DNA of 64,000 nt from NCBI RefSeq assembly GCF_024166365.1, contig NC_064831.1, positions 81,666,268 to 81,730,267 of the forward strand. The letters are read 5' to 3'. Made by a program: the position numbers and the translations under genes. A model generated the notes under the pieces. It was not told where the DNA came from. It searched no databases and was given only the letters and a program-made list of their open reading frames with translations. The stretch's first letter is position 1; the number at the start of each line of letters is the position of its first letter. Source of the stretch: Elephas maximus indicus (Eukaryota; Chordata; Mammalia; Proboscidea; Elephantidae). Positions 22,746 to 33,739 of this stretch are shown piece after piece.

Positions 22746-23384
22746 ACAAAAAGTAAGTGGGCTTCACTATCAATTAAGGCATAAGGCAATAGATCAGAAC
22801 ACACTGCACAATCCAACTGAACTCACAGTTTTTATATCACTCATGTGTATGTTCCAGCATACTCGTCTTGGCTCAAAGACCTTGATTTTATTTTTAGTTT
22901 CAGGATGGTACAGTAGATTCATTAAAACACACATAAAAAAAAAAAACATGTACATATCATTTATTACATATGGTTCACACAGATTTTGTCAAATCTCATT
23001 CACTTAAAATACTGTAAATTATTCCAGCTATACAAGGAGGTACAAAGACAATACAATGAACATCCACATACCTCTACTTCCTCCTTGTCTTCTTCCTGTA
23101 ATGTTGAGGTTAATCTAACTCTTTCTGGAATTTAAACCTTGTATTTCACTTAAAAACTTCTGGTTAGCCTGCTCCATTACATTCAATAGGGATTTTATCC
23201 TAAAACTTAGAAGATCCACTAGATCCCTCCATTGGGAAAGTGACATGTTTGAGAAATTCGTAACACAGGTTTAAAACTCAAAGTGAACTTGAAGGTTAAT
23301 GATTAACTGCTACCCCCACACTTTATGTATATTAATTGATCCAATGGGTATGTTAATGTCTTGATCTGTGTTTGGATAACTATA
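22746..23384. other. unresolved AT-rich sequence
   Basis: May contain eroded LINE sequence. A poly(A) of 12 lies at about 22937. No gene. Confidence 0.35.
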
Positions 23385-23572
23385 ACCCACCCCTTGCTGT
23401 ACAGTCAATTCCAACTCATAGCAACCCTATAGGACAGAGTAGAACTGCCCATAGGGTTTTCAGGGAGTAGCTGGTGGATCTGAACTGAAGACCTTTTGGT
23501 AAGCAGTTGAACATTGAACTGAAGACCTTTTGGTAAGCAGTTGAACATAGTGATGCCACCAGGGCTCCTGGG
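23385..23572 (-). repeat. AfroSINE-type SINE, antisense, with exact internal duplication
   Basis: Reversed tail 'gtacagtcaattccaactca' to 'gatgccaccagggctcc'. Bases 23481-23514 are repeated without change at 23515-23548 (34 bp), so the reversed head region is present twice. Confidence 0.9.
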
Positions 23573-24040
23573 TAACTATAAATGCATTTAAAAACTGACT
23601 CCAAAACTTGCTGGCATAAACAACTACTTTATTCTGGTCAGAGCACAGTGAGAACAGCTTAGCTCTGCTCTGTGATGTCTAGAGCATTCCCTGGGAAGAT
23701 TCATTGGCAAGAGGTGGCTCAAATCCTCGGCACTGGGATTATTTTAAGGTGCATTCACTCACATGTCTAGTGGCTGCTGACCACAGCGATATGGAGCCTC
23801 TCTGTGTGGCTTGGGCTCCCTCATAGCATGGCGGCTCCTAGGCAGTCAAACTTCCTACAGGATGGCTGAGGGTTCTGGTGCTAATAATCTAGCAAACAGG
23901 GCAGAAACCATCTTCCCTATCTCATCTGACCTAGCTCTGGAAGTAACTGCTGCCACAATTTATTAGTTGCAAGTGAGTCACAAGCTGCCCAGATTCAAGA
24001 GTAGTATCAACAACTTCATGACTTTTTTTTAAACAACAAA
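23573..24040 (-). repeat. ancient interspersed repeat, probably reversed
   Basis: 'ctcactcacatgtctagtgg', 'ctctctgtgtggcttgggct', 'tcatagcatggcggctccta' and 'caagctgcccagattcaaga' form a series known from an old mammalian interspersed repeat whose class I cannot fix. Confidence 0.4.
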
Positions 24041-24094
24041 AATCCTAAGCTCCCCTTTTAAACATTCCTGGCATACCCATACGAACCACCAAAG

Positions 24095-24470
24095 AATAGA
24101 GTCACCTCCCCCACCAAGAGGTGTACATTGTGAATGGCACCCCTTTGTAAGTGTGCAGTGCATGACCTGTGCGACCATACATGGCAGTTCTGTAAGAGAT
24201 CTCGACATACGAGGCTACTGCTAGGTTGCTTCCCCAAGGACAGCCCAAAAGAATCTCAAGGAGGGGAAGATAGACAATCACACTCCCCTGTACAACTTGT
24301 TGGTTAAAGAGTTAATTTGGGATATAAAGATAGAATATTTAATAACAATAAATGTAAAACAACTTCATTCTATCGTATAACTGGAGCTAAATTTCTTAGA
24401 GAAAATGAACAATTTGAGAATCCAAAGACAAACATTTCAAGAAAAAGTAAAGGAAGTAAAGTAAGCTCCT
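24095..24470 (+). repeat. unclassified repeat, copy 1
   Basis: Closely matches 27290-27665. Shared blocks include 'gtgtacattgtgaatgg', 'gaggctactgctaggttgct' (copy 2 has 'aggctaccactaggttgct') and 'taaatttcttagagaaaat', ending in 'catttcaagaaaaagtaaag'. I do not recognise the family. Confidence 0.75.
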
Positions 24471-24486
24471 GCAGTCACTACACTTT

Positions 24487-24575
24487 GCTTGTGTTGTTTT
24501 TGTTAGTTACCATGGAGTTGATCCCGACTCATGGCAACCCTATGTGTGGAGAGGAACTGCATAGTTGTGTCTCTC
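24487..24575 (-). repeat. RTE/SINE tail fragment, antisense
   Basis: 'gttgtttttgttagttacca' and 'gttgatcccgactcatggca' are the reversed 3' tail. The head is missing. Confidence 0.7.
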
Positions 24576-24579
24576 CTCC

Positions 24580-24755
24580 AGAAACCCTGGTGGCGTTATT
24601 GGTTAAGTGCTATGGCTACTAACCAAAGGGTTGGCAGTACGAATCCGCCAGGCTCTCCTTGGAAACTCTATGGGGCAGTTCTACTCTGTCCTAGAGGGTC
24701 TCTATGAGTGGGAATCAACTCAACAGCACTGGGTTTGGTTTTTGGTTTTGGTTCC
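24580..24755 (+). repeat. AfroSINE-type SINE
   Basis: Head 'accctggtggcgttattggt', tail 'atgagtgggaatcaactcaa', followed by the family's 'ggtttttggttttggtt' end. Confidence 0.9.
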
Positions 24756-25117
24756 TCCTCCAACATTGGCCTTTCAATTTTCCCCAATGCTACCTTGTAT
24801 CATACTTGGCTGTTCACGTTGGCTATACTACTGGCTGGTCCATTTGGATTATTGACCCCAAGCAGTCTACACTGACCTAACATTCCCATAGGGTTCTGCT
24901 CCTGAAAGCTGCCTTTTTGATTCAGGTACCATAGCCTCAGGTGAGAGGTCTACCCTTACTTGTTTCCCCCAATGCCAGGATATCTCTAACCCCAGTGGGT
25001 TAGAGAATAAAGATTGGGCATTAGAGCTTTGGAAACGAAAGAAAGAAAGAAGGTTCAAATCTTCCAGGAACTTCTGAAAGCATTATTCACACAGATTTAA
25101 GGTATACTTATTAAAAG
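24756..25117. other. unresolved non-coding sequence
   Basis: Nothing recognised. Confidence 0.35.
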
Positions 25118-25284
25118 GAGCCTTTGTGGTACAGTCGTTAAGAGCTATGGATGCTAATCAAAAGGTCAGCAGTTCAAATCCACCAGCTGCTCCTTGGAAA
25201 CCCTATGGGGCAGTTTTACTCGGTCCTATAGAGTTGCTATGAGTTGGAACTGACTTGATGGCAATGAGTTTAATTTTTTGGTTT
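25118..25284 (+). repeat. AfroSINE-type SINE
   Basis: 'tgtggtacagtcgttaagag' head, 'ggtcagcagttcaaatccac' B-box region, 'atgagttggaactgacttga' tail. Confidence 0.9.
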
Positions 25285-26399
25285 TCTTCTCATTAAAAGC
25301 AGTGGTGAGTCTTTACATTATATTGGGCCACATTTTTCCATTTTAGTAACAGATATTAAGTATGAAATTGATGAAAATCAAAGAAGACAGAGAACTTATG
25401 GTTACGTGAGGCAACCAACTACATCAAATGTGTAAATTGAAAAACTAATTATTTCTTCAAACGATTATTTTCTGAGTTCATTTGAAACCAAAGTCCATCG
25501 AGCACCCAATCAGTTCTAAATAACAGGTTTAGGGATTTCATTGGAGTCAAGATATCATGTTTATCATTTATGGTGTGTTTGTTTTTCAGAGAAATAAATC
25601 AGTCAAGAATCAGATGTTTACATTTCTTCTGCAGATACGCCTTTGATGAACCATAGCCAACGTCTGTACTCCAGCAGAGAATTAGAATTTTTTTTTAATC
25701 ATACCTGTTTATACATAGAATTTCCTTTCTTTTCAGGGGCTTGACATGAACAAGGTACCAGTCTTGGGATCAGGGATGAGACTGTACCCAGATCCTACCA
25801 GGAGAACCTGCCTTATAATTCCCTCAAGCTACACACAGCATATGTAACCAAGGCTCTTGGAATAGAAACAGGACACAATTCAAACAACAGCCACATGAAA
25901 CCCAATAACCTGATTACATCCTTCTGATGTCTTAACTGTGGTCAAAGGCAGCCTATGGCTTTATCATAAATTAGACAAGCTTTTGAGGGAAATTCTTAAA
26001 AACAGCATGGATTGACAACTGAGCAATTTTCCTGCTGTGCTGTAGAAAGAGGTGCCAGCTCAATGAGAGGCTGTCGAAATGACTGAAAACCCCCCACTGC
26101 CATTTTCTGCTTCACTGTATGAAAACCAGGCTTCTCGTGGATTATCACCGCTGGTAAGAGAGAAAGGAAATGGCCTGCCCACTTGCTGAATGTGGTTAAC
26201 TGGTCAGGGAGATGTGAATTCCCGGGTCTTGGGAAATTTGCCGGGGTACAAAGAGGCAAAATAATAAGAGGCCAGGGTGACCTGTGACAAAGGAAAGCAC
26301 AGCTGCTCATTCCATCGTAGGTCAGGAGGCGCTGGTTCTGCTTGAAATATCCTTTTAAAAAGTCAGGTTTAAGTCAAAAGAATAATGCTCTGACTTAAA
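25285..26399. other. unresolved non-coding sequence
   Basis: The largest stretch in the left half without a recognised element, so a candidate for unique DNA. A 104-codon minus-strand open frame (25996-26310) has no family signature. Confidence 0.4.
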
Positions 26400-26890
26400 A
26401 GTAAGAAATGTTGCTAGGGTTCAAGGAGCCATAGTTCTTTTCCTTTGCTTGTATTAGAAAAAATTATATAAAACTATGAAATTCAAGAATATTTTTACAA
26501 AAGAAAAAACCCATAATACAATTATTTTTATTTTTAATATATTCTCGTTTGTCCATGCGCGTAAGTATTCATAGAAAAGTTACAATCATAATGGATCTAA
26601 TCATTGGTCATTCTTGACTTAATAATATTGTTAAGATATATGCCTTATTTTTTTCATAATTATCATTGTTATAAATAATAGCCCATCTATTTGAGGCACA
26701 TGGTATCTAAATTTATTAAACTTTTTAAATAGTTTCTAATTGTTGACACTAAGATCTAAAAGCCAATCATTGTTCCCAATTTTTTACCATCATGGATAAG
26801 AGTTAATGTATTTTTTTTTCTTCAGTAGAATTATTTTATCAAGATAAAATCCTGGGATTAGGATTACCGAGTAAAAGGTATAGGCCCTTT
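26400..26890 (-). repeat. old L1M fragment, antisense
   Basis: AT-rich sequence whose right end ('gataaaatcctgggattagg', 'attaccgagtaaaaggtata') follows the reversed L1M 'tggaattgctgggtcaaagg' landmark. Confidence 0.5.
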
Positions 26891-26894
26891 CTGT

Positions 26895-27232
26895 GTTGTT
26901 GGCTGTTGTCAAGCTGGCCCCCAACTCATGGTGACCCCGCGTACAACAGACAGCAGCCCTGCTTGGTACTGCGACATCCCCGGGATCGGCCGAGGATGGG
27001 ACTGTTGCAATCCATAGGATTTTCCTTGGCTAATTTTTGGAAGCAGCCTTTCTTCCCATCCGTATTATTCTCAAAGTTCCACTGAAACCTATTCAGCATG
27101 ATAGTACCACACAAGCCTCCACTGACAGACAGGTGATGGCTTCACGTGAGGTGCACTGGCCAGGAATTGAACCTGGGTCTTCTGCATGGAAGGTGAGAAT
27201 TCTACCATTAAGCCACCACTGTCCCCCTAAAC
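26895..27232 (-). repeat. tRNA-Gly-derived SINE with RTE-like tail, antisense
   Basis: At 27145-27225 the plus strand reads as a reversed tRNA-Gly(GCC): 'gccaggaattgaacctgggt' is the reversed B box and T arm, and 'gaattctaccattaagccac' the reversed A box and D arm. The left end (26895-26945, 'ctggcccccaactcatggtg') is the reversed RTE-like tail. The middle contains 'aaacctattcagcatgatag' and 'cctccactgacagacaggtg', which recur in sense at 29.4 kb. This head differs from that of the common AfroSINE. Confidence 0.85.
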
Positions 27233-27289
27233 CCTGACTTTAGGGCCCCCAGATCACGTTTTATGGACAGCACAGTTCCAAGGGGTGCT

Positions 27290-27665
27290 GTTCACAAAGC
27301 CCCCTACAAGTGTACATTGTGAATGGTGCCTCGACCATTGCAGATATGGAGGACATGACCTGTGCAACTCTATGTGGCAGTTTTGTAAAGAGAACTTGAG
27401 ATACTAGGCTACCACTAGGTTGCTTTCCCAAGGATTAGCCCAAACAAATCTCAGGGTAAAAAAAAATTAAGACAATCATACTCTCCTATATAACTTGTTG
27501 GTAAAGGAGTTAGGGATATCAGTACAGAATATTTAATAATAAGAGTAAAATTACTTCATTCCATCATAAAACTCAGTGGAGTGCTTAAGCTAAATTTCTT
27601 AGAGAAAATTAACAATTTGAAAATTCAAAGATAAACATTTCAAGAAAAAGGAAAGGAAGTAAAAG
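27290..27665 (+). repeat. unclassified repeat, copy 2
   Basis: Second copy of the 24095-24470 repeat, about 3.2 kb downstream in the same orientation, with scattered substitutions and small indels. Its sequence continues into LINE-like AT-rich text, while copy 1 is followed by an RTE tail. Confidence 0.75.
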
Positions 27666-28560
27666 CAAAAGAAAGACATTTAGACAAATATACAAAAGAC
27701 ATGATAAATATTATGACTGTATCTTTGAAAACTCTAATAAAATAGACATAATTCTTGGTAAATCCAATAAAGGAAAAGTAGAGAAAACTAGCAAAGCAAC
27801 CATTCTTAAAACTGAGGAAAGGTAAGCAACCAAGACAAAAGAGATTTACTTCTAGGTGGATATACACGTGATATGAAATTTTAAAAAGGCAATGAATCAT
27901 ATGTGCTGTTAAAATACCAAAAATAATAAACAAAATAAAAGCCTAAGCTGACTTATGACTCGAAAACAATTTTTTTGACAAAGGTGTTATACCTTACTAG
28001 TTTAGAGAGGTCGATGATAAAAGAGGACCTCGACGAGATGGACTGACACAGTGGTTGCAACAACGGCACAGGACCGGGCAGTGTTTCCTTCCGTTGTACG
28101 TAGGGTCTCTGTGAGTCAGAACCAACTCGGCAGCACCTAACAACAACAACCACAGTTTAGAAAAAGTGAGAATCTCATTCTTAAATTGTTTTGGATGTTC
28201 ACTGTAACACAAATATGCTTAAAAAAAAAAAAAAGAAAGAATCAAAAGAAGAATTGTTTTTATAAGGCAAATTTCACTCTCATCCTCAAACTTGGAGAAA
28301 AATAACATAAAAATTTAAAGTGTAATATCTGAAAACTGCTCATTTAAAAATGTTAATTGATAAAAGCAGAAATCCAGACTGTCTGTTCAGTAGGATTTCA
28401 ATCATGTGAGGAAAAACAAAACTACACATCACAAAAAACAGGAATTGGAGGGAAACAAATGTCAAAATATTGAGAGGTTCTGGACATTAGTGAGAGATTT
28501 CTTTTTACTCTTTGAAAATTTCTTAGTTTTCACTGTGCATTGATAGGAGAAAAAAAATAT
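27666..28560 (+). repeat. eroded LINE (L1M or HAL1) interrupted by RTE fragment
   Basis: A-rich sense strand of LINE ORF character before 28010 and after 28155, without any open frame. The assignment is from base composition and a few words such as 'aggaattggagggaaacaaa', so it is tentative. Confidence 0.35.
28012..28153 (+). mobile_element. RTE LINE 3' end, sense
   Basis: 'cgacgagatggactgacaca', 'cggcacaggaccgggcagtg', 'gtcagaaccaactcggcagc', 'acctaacaacaacaac' at the end. Little diverged from the family. Confidence 0.9.
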
Positions 28561-29404
28561 TTATCTATTAATCAATCTGTCAGAATAATCTCATTGGAGG
28601 ACACTGAAAATTACAAAAAGAGGATGTATTACTTCTACATACAGGTTTTCCTAGCACTACTTGCTGATAACTTGATTGATTGGTTAGGGCGATTGGCTTG
28701 AATTACTGGGTTTTGTATTGGTTATGCTACCATCAGAATTTGGAGGCAGCAACTCAGGCGGGGTGAAACCCACTGGGTGGCTCTAACGCAGTTTCTTTGG
28801 GCTTTGTTTACAGGATGTTAAAGGTGGATGACTGCTTTTGTGCTAATAATAGCGTCCGTAGAAACAGAAAAGGAAAAGTCATTACCTCCACAGTAAGCTC
28901 CATTTGCGCAAAGCTGTAGTGCTCAGAGATGTCGAGGTTTCATAGCTGTAAAAATACCTTTACTCTCAATCTTCCGGAAGGAAAAATAGCTTTGTCATTG
29001 GCAGGCTGAAACAATTAACGCACAGAACCTCTTTATCCCCACTGAATCAAATTGCCTTTAGAATTCAAGTCTTGATAACACATACATTTCATAAAATAAC
29101 ATAGTGGAAATAGGATATGCATTGGAAGAGAACCATACAAGGGTAGAGAAGGCTGTCCATGCCCCGCAGCATCTCTAAGCCCATGAGGTGGCTTCCCTAC
29201 TGCACGCACAAGTGTAAACTTCACTTCTACGAAGAAATAGGCTCTCTTCCACGCGCCCTCCAAGTGTACCTTATCTCCCACTTTTGATAACAACATATTT
29301 GCAGAGAAATGCTTCTCCATACTGTATAAAGATAAACACCAGAATGAGCAGGTGGTGTGGGGGTAGTGGTAGTTAGTGGTGGAATTCATCGCTTAGTCAA
29401 TCCA
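28561..29404. other. unresolved non-coding sequence
   Basis: No repeat recognised. A 118-codon minus-strand open frame (29033-29389) has no family signature. Confidence 0.4.
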
Positions 29405-29595
29405 CCTCATGCACGGCCACCATCTGTCTGTCAGTGGAGGCTTGCATGTTGCTATGATGCTGAATAGGTTTCAGTGGAGCTTCCGTCCTCAACTGATCAT
29501 GGAGGTGGTGCAGGACCGGGTGGCGTTTTGGTTCTGTTGTGCTTGGGGCCACTGTGAGTTGGGGACCGACTCAACGACAGCTAACAACAACATGA
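29405..29595 (+). repeat. tRNA-Gly SINE, 3' part, sense
   Basis: Begins with the segment after the tRNA head ('gtcagtggaggcttgcatgt', 'tgctgaataggtttcagtgg') and ends in the RTE-like tail 'ccgactcaacgacagctaac'. The tRNA-like head is missing, so this is 5'-truncated. Confidence 0.8.
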
Positions 29596-29855
29596 GCAGG
29601 TGGTAAGTGGTCACTGACCCCTGTCCCCATTGAGTAGGAGGTGGTTGAGACTGCAGAGGTCTAGGGGGCTAGGTGCTCCATCCAAAAGGGCGGGGCTACT
29701 CAGCGAGAGCCACCCACCCAAGAGAGGTGCATGTATTGGATGACTATGTAAATTCTCCAGTCTTTGAAATGTTGGCTCAAAAATGTTTTGAAGCACCCTG
29801 TTCACCAAATCAATCATTTCTGTGAGTGGGATGTAGCCTTGCTACTGTATAATAA

Positions 29856-30040
29856 AAAGAGTTCTACTCTGGAAGTCAGAAGAGTGAAATCCTGGCTCTG
29901 GCAGTTACTACTGTGTAGCCTGGGGCGTACTGGACCACTCTGGCTCTCAATTCCATCATCTGCAAAATTCATTAATTGTTTAAAGGATTAAATAAAGTTT
30001 CTAGCAAAGGGTTTGATACATAACAAATTAATATGATTTA
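29856..30040 (+). repeat. MIR element, sense
   Basis: 'gaaatcctggctctggcagt', 'tactactgtgtagcctgggg', 'ggattaaataaagtttctag'. Confidence 0.7.
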
Positions 30041-31335
30041 CTGTTTATATTGATTGATGCAGAAAAAAGCATTGGATCAAATTTAGTACCAATACCAAAT
30101 AATTTAATATACTAGTATAGAGAGAATTTTCCATGATAGAGTAGGGTTCCTATTTACATCCAAACTCATATTAAACTCAACATGATCATGAGAATCATTC
30201 CTTTAAATTCAGAAAAAGAGGATGCCAACTATCATCATTGTTCTTAAAGCAATTTGATAGTTTTGATCGATGCATTTAAATATAAAAAAAAATTAGAGGA
30301 ATAAATATTGGAAAGAAAGAAGGCAAAGCTAGCCTTATTTGTGGATAGCATGATTGCATAAATGGGAAATCTAAAAGAATATAGTAAATTGATGAATAAG
30401 AGTTTATCAAAATGGCCACATAGAAGAAATCAACCGCGTTATACTATTTATAACAAAAATTCCCCCCAAAAGTATGATGACAAAATAGACTACCATTCAC
30501 AAAATCAAAAACTTCTAAAGTACTTAGAATAAAATCTGATGAAAGGAGACATGTGCATTTTAAAAACAGCAAAGCTTTCTGGAGAGAAATTAATCATTTC
30601 CAAAAGTGAAGATTCATGTTTTCTAAATAGCAATTGATGGCAATTTATTCATACATTTAGAACAATTCCAATCAACAATTCCAACCAGATTTTTTTTTGT
30701 TTAAGTTGATGGAACAAGAATCTGAAATGATAGTCCAGAAAGGAAGATCAATGTGATGGTAAGGAACTAGGAAGAGGAGAAGTAGAGAGTCAAAGCCTAC
30801 TAGATATTAAAATGTATTACAAAACAAAAACAATTAAGCAGTATGGCACTGGCACCTAAATTAAAATATAAATCCTGAGAAATAGATGTATGTATGAAAT
30901 ACTCCATAAATACGTACAATGTTCAAGTCAAGAAGACAAGAAAGGATTGTTAAATACTAATGAGATAGCAAGGTGAGGGAAGGGAATTTGATTATGATAT
31001 GCACCAGAACAAACTTAGCTAAAGGGTTAAATAGCTTTTAAACTTTAGTTTTAAAAACATGCTTGAGATACAATCAAATATTAATTAGGCATTTGAGGAA
31101 GTAATCAAGACCTCTTCAAAATGAATGCAAAAAGAAAAAGATCACTAAATGAAAACTGACCATTTCAAATACATAAGACATGAATTATTGAACACTGAAA
31201 GAAAATTAAAAGGACACGATATGAAAGGACTTACGTTAAATTTGATAAAACAAAACAAAGGATTACTATTTGTAACATATTAGGAGCTCATTCAATTTTA
31301 TGAAAGAAGCATAAAAACTAAATAAATGGGCTCAG
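30041..31335 (+). mobile_element. old L1M ORF2 fragment
   Basis: Sense L1 ORF2 core with many stops. 'ttgattgatgcagaaaaaag' encodes the RT motif A region (IDAEK) near 30050. 'ttatttgtggatagcatgat' near 30335 corresponds to the FADDM box but reads FVDSM, so the second catalytic Asp is lost. Further text follows the C-terminal region. No frame is open for long. An old, dead copy, far more eroded than the L1 at 57 kb. Confidence 0.75.
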
Positions 31336-31339
31336 AGAA

Positions 31340-31525
31340 AAGCAGGTAATATTTGTTGATTATTTTCATCGAACAAGACATTTACTTGTGTTAATTCATT
31401 TAATCCTCACTACAACCCTATGAGACAAGATATTAACATCTCCATTTCACAGACATCACCACACCTGGTCCCATAGACAAAGAGCTGGAATTATAACCTG
31501 CACCTGGAACTAATGTTTGAACCAC
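31340..31525 (-). repeat. MIR element, antisense
   Basis: 'tgtgttaattcatttaatcc', 'tcactacaaccctatgagac', 'catctccatttcacagacat'. Confidence 0.75.
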
Positions 31526-31629
31526 TACATCTGTTTTTTTCTTTTAGGTATTTGAAAACACTAAACAACATTGTGGTGCAATGAATAGCTTTTATATGGT
31601 CCTTCTAACCATGGTTTTGTAATTCCCAC

Positions 31630-32022
31630 AAAATGAATGAAAAAGGAAAACTGAAGAAGAATTGATGCCTTTGAATTATGGTGTTGGTGAAGAATATTGA
31701 ATATGCTGCCAGAAGAATGAAAAAATCTGTCTTGGAAGAAGTACAGCCAGAATGGTCCTTAGAAGCAAGGTTGGCGAGACTACGTCTCACATACTTTGGA
31801 CATGTTATTGGGAGGGGCCAGTCCCTGGAGAAGGACATCACCCTTGGTAGAGGGTCAGTGAAAAAGAGGGAGACCCTCAATAAGACGGATTGACACAGTG
31901 GCTTCAACAATGGGCTCAAGCATAACGATTGTGAGAATGGTTCAGGACTGGGCAGTGTTTCCTTCTGTTGTACATAGAGTCACTATGAGTCAGAAGTGAC
32001 TCGACGACAACTACCAACAACA
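31630..32022 (+). mobile_element. RTE LINE 3' end, sense
   Basis: A C-terminal coding remnant ('gaagaagtacagccagaatg', 'ctacgtctcacatactttgg') followed by 'ggagaaggacatcacccttg' and the tail 'gactcgacgacaactacc'. An open frame of 71 codons (31678-31893) lies in it. Confidence 0.9.
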
Positions 32023-32029
32023 GCATACA

Positions 32030-33100
32030 AACTGAGTTACTTATGATCCACCGAGGGGATTGATCAGTTTACAATGCAAATTGAGTGACTTTTGGGTTGA
32101 TCAAGGGGATTGGCCAGCTTATGGTCCTAGTGGGAGGGCTGTGCCTTGAAATTAACAAGGAGTTTGCTGATATAAGGGCCAATCCCACAGAGGTTGGAGG
32201 ACCTCACAACCATCAAGAAGAAGAGTCTGGAGTGGAGCTAGTCCTTTGGACTAAGGACCCAGGTTCCCTGCTCTGAGAACCTCTTAGACCCAGAAGAAAC
32301 AGCTACATAACACTAAAGATGGTGAGAAATGGCAGCAGTGGGCTTGTCTGTCCACAGAGCGAGGCAGCTGTGGTGGGCTTGCTGGTCCATGGAGCAAGAC
32401 CTGAGCACCTTAGTGCGAGAGGCTTGCTGGGGGAGTTAAAGGAGCTGTAACACGTGCCTGAGCAGGGCAGAGGCCTGAGTACACCTGTGCAGGGGTTGCC
32501 TTGGACGATGCTGTGCCGGTGTCTTCCTACAGGAGGATGGAGCTGGATCCCTCTGGGCAGGAGGCTTGCCTGGAGCTAAAAGAGCTGTAACACCTGCTTA
32601 TGCAAGTCAAGCCAGAACTAAATGTGCCCTGCGCAGGAGTTGCCTGCCTCCCACACTGGGCAGAGGCAGCCTGGGCAGCATGGTGGCAAGAGAGCCCCTG
32701 CAGGCCTGGGTAACATGATGGGAGCCAGAGCCAGAGGCCGGTAAGGTCCAGCGGCAGTGCAGAAGTCTCTAGAGCCATGCGAGCCCCCAAGCAGTAAGGT
32801 GGTAGCTGGAGACAGCATGCCTGCCCAGCAACATAAGAACAGTCATGAGTAATTCGGGAAAGGCTAAGTGTTTCACCTTTTGAGAATCGCTGTTATTGTT
32901 TACTGTTTGCTTTCTACCACCTGCTTTCTATAAAAATAATGGCTTTCACTTTGCCAACACTGTGTAAGTGTCTCATGCGTTGGGTTCGATCACACTTGAG
33001 TATAGCACCCATAGAATCACTGATGCAAGTGAGTGTGCATGTCTCGTTCCTAGCAGTCTGATGGCTGCCTGGAAGTTTGAGGCACAGCCCGTCTACATGT
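32030..33100 (+). repeat. LTR-like element with internal duplication, unclassified
   Basis: A GC-rich block follows RTE and has no coding frame. Units starting 'ggcttg' recur at about 32341, 32376, 32421 and 32563. The last two are 142 bases apart and share 'gagctgtaacac' and 'gttgcct'. A TATA-like 'ctataaaaataatgg' lies near 32928. Together this resembles an LTR with repeated enhancer units. Orientation and borders are inferred. Confidence 0.4.
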
Positions 33101-33139
33101 GCAATGCAGATAGATAGACATGAGCATTACAAACATGAA

Positions 33140-33278
33140 TGGTCAAAATGTTCATTGACTAATGGGACATCTACTACATATCAAGGCCTGTGCTAGGCAC
33201 CTGGAGTTTGAGCACGACCAAGATAGTATCCAGACCTCCAGTGGGGAAAACAGGCAAATAAATAAACACTAAAAATAT
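33140..33278 (-). repeat. LINE2 3' end, antisense
   Basis: 'caaggcctgtgctaggcacc' and 'ggaaaacaggcaaataaata' match the reversed LINE2 3' end. Confidence 0.6.
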
Positions 33279-33284
33279 ATTGAT

Positions 33285-33695
33285 ATGTACAACAGAACAC
33301 TGCCCAGTCCTGCACCATCCTCACAATCATTGTTAGGTTTGAGCCCATCGTTGCAGCCATTGTGTCAGTCCACCTCCTTGAGGGTCTTCTTCTCTTTTAC
33401 TGAGCCTCTATTTTACCAAGCATGATGTCCTTCTGCAGGGACTGGTCCCTCCTGATTACATGTCCAAAGTACGTGAGACAAATTTTACCATCCTCGCTTC
33501 TAACGAACATTCTGGCTGTACTTCTTCCAAGACAGATTTGTATTCTTCTGACAGTCCATGGTATATGCAATATTCTTCACCAACACCATAATTCAAAGGC
33601 ATCAGTTCTTCTTTGGTCTTCCTTATTCACCATCCAGCTTACACATGCATATGAGGCAATTAAAAATACCATGGCTTGGGTCAAATGCACCTAAG
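33285..33695 (-). mobile_element. RTE LINE 3' fragment, antisense
   Basis: 'actgcccagtcctgcaccat', 'accaagcatgatgtccttct', 'ttctggctgtacttcttcca' and 'ataccatggcttgggtcaaa' are reversed RTE blocks. The tail is missing. Confidence 0.9.
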
Positions 33696-33739
33696 TAAGT
33701 TACACTATGCAAATTAAAAGAACCTTACAGGCACTATTT

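Noticed and set aside
27145..27225. tRNA-Gly gene on the minus strand
   Set aside because: The A and B boxes are recognisable, but arms are mismatched and it is fused to a SINE body with RTE-like tail, so it is a SINE head and not a working tRNA gene.
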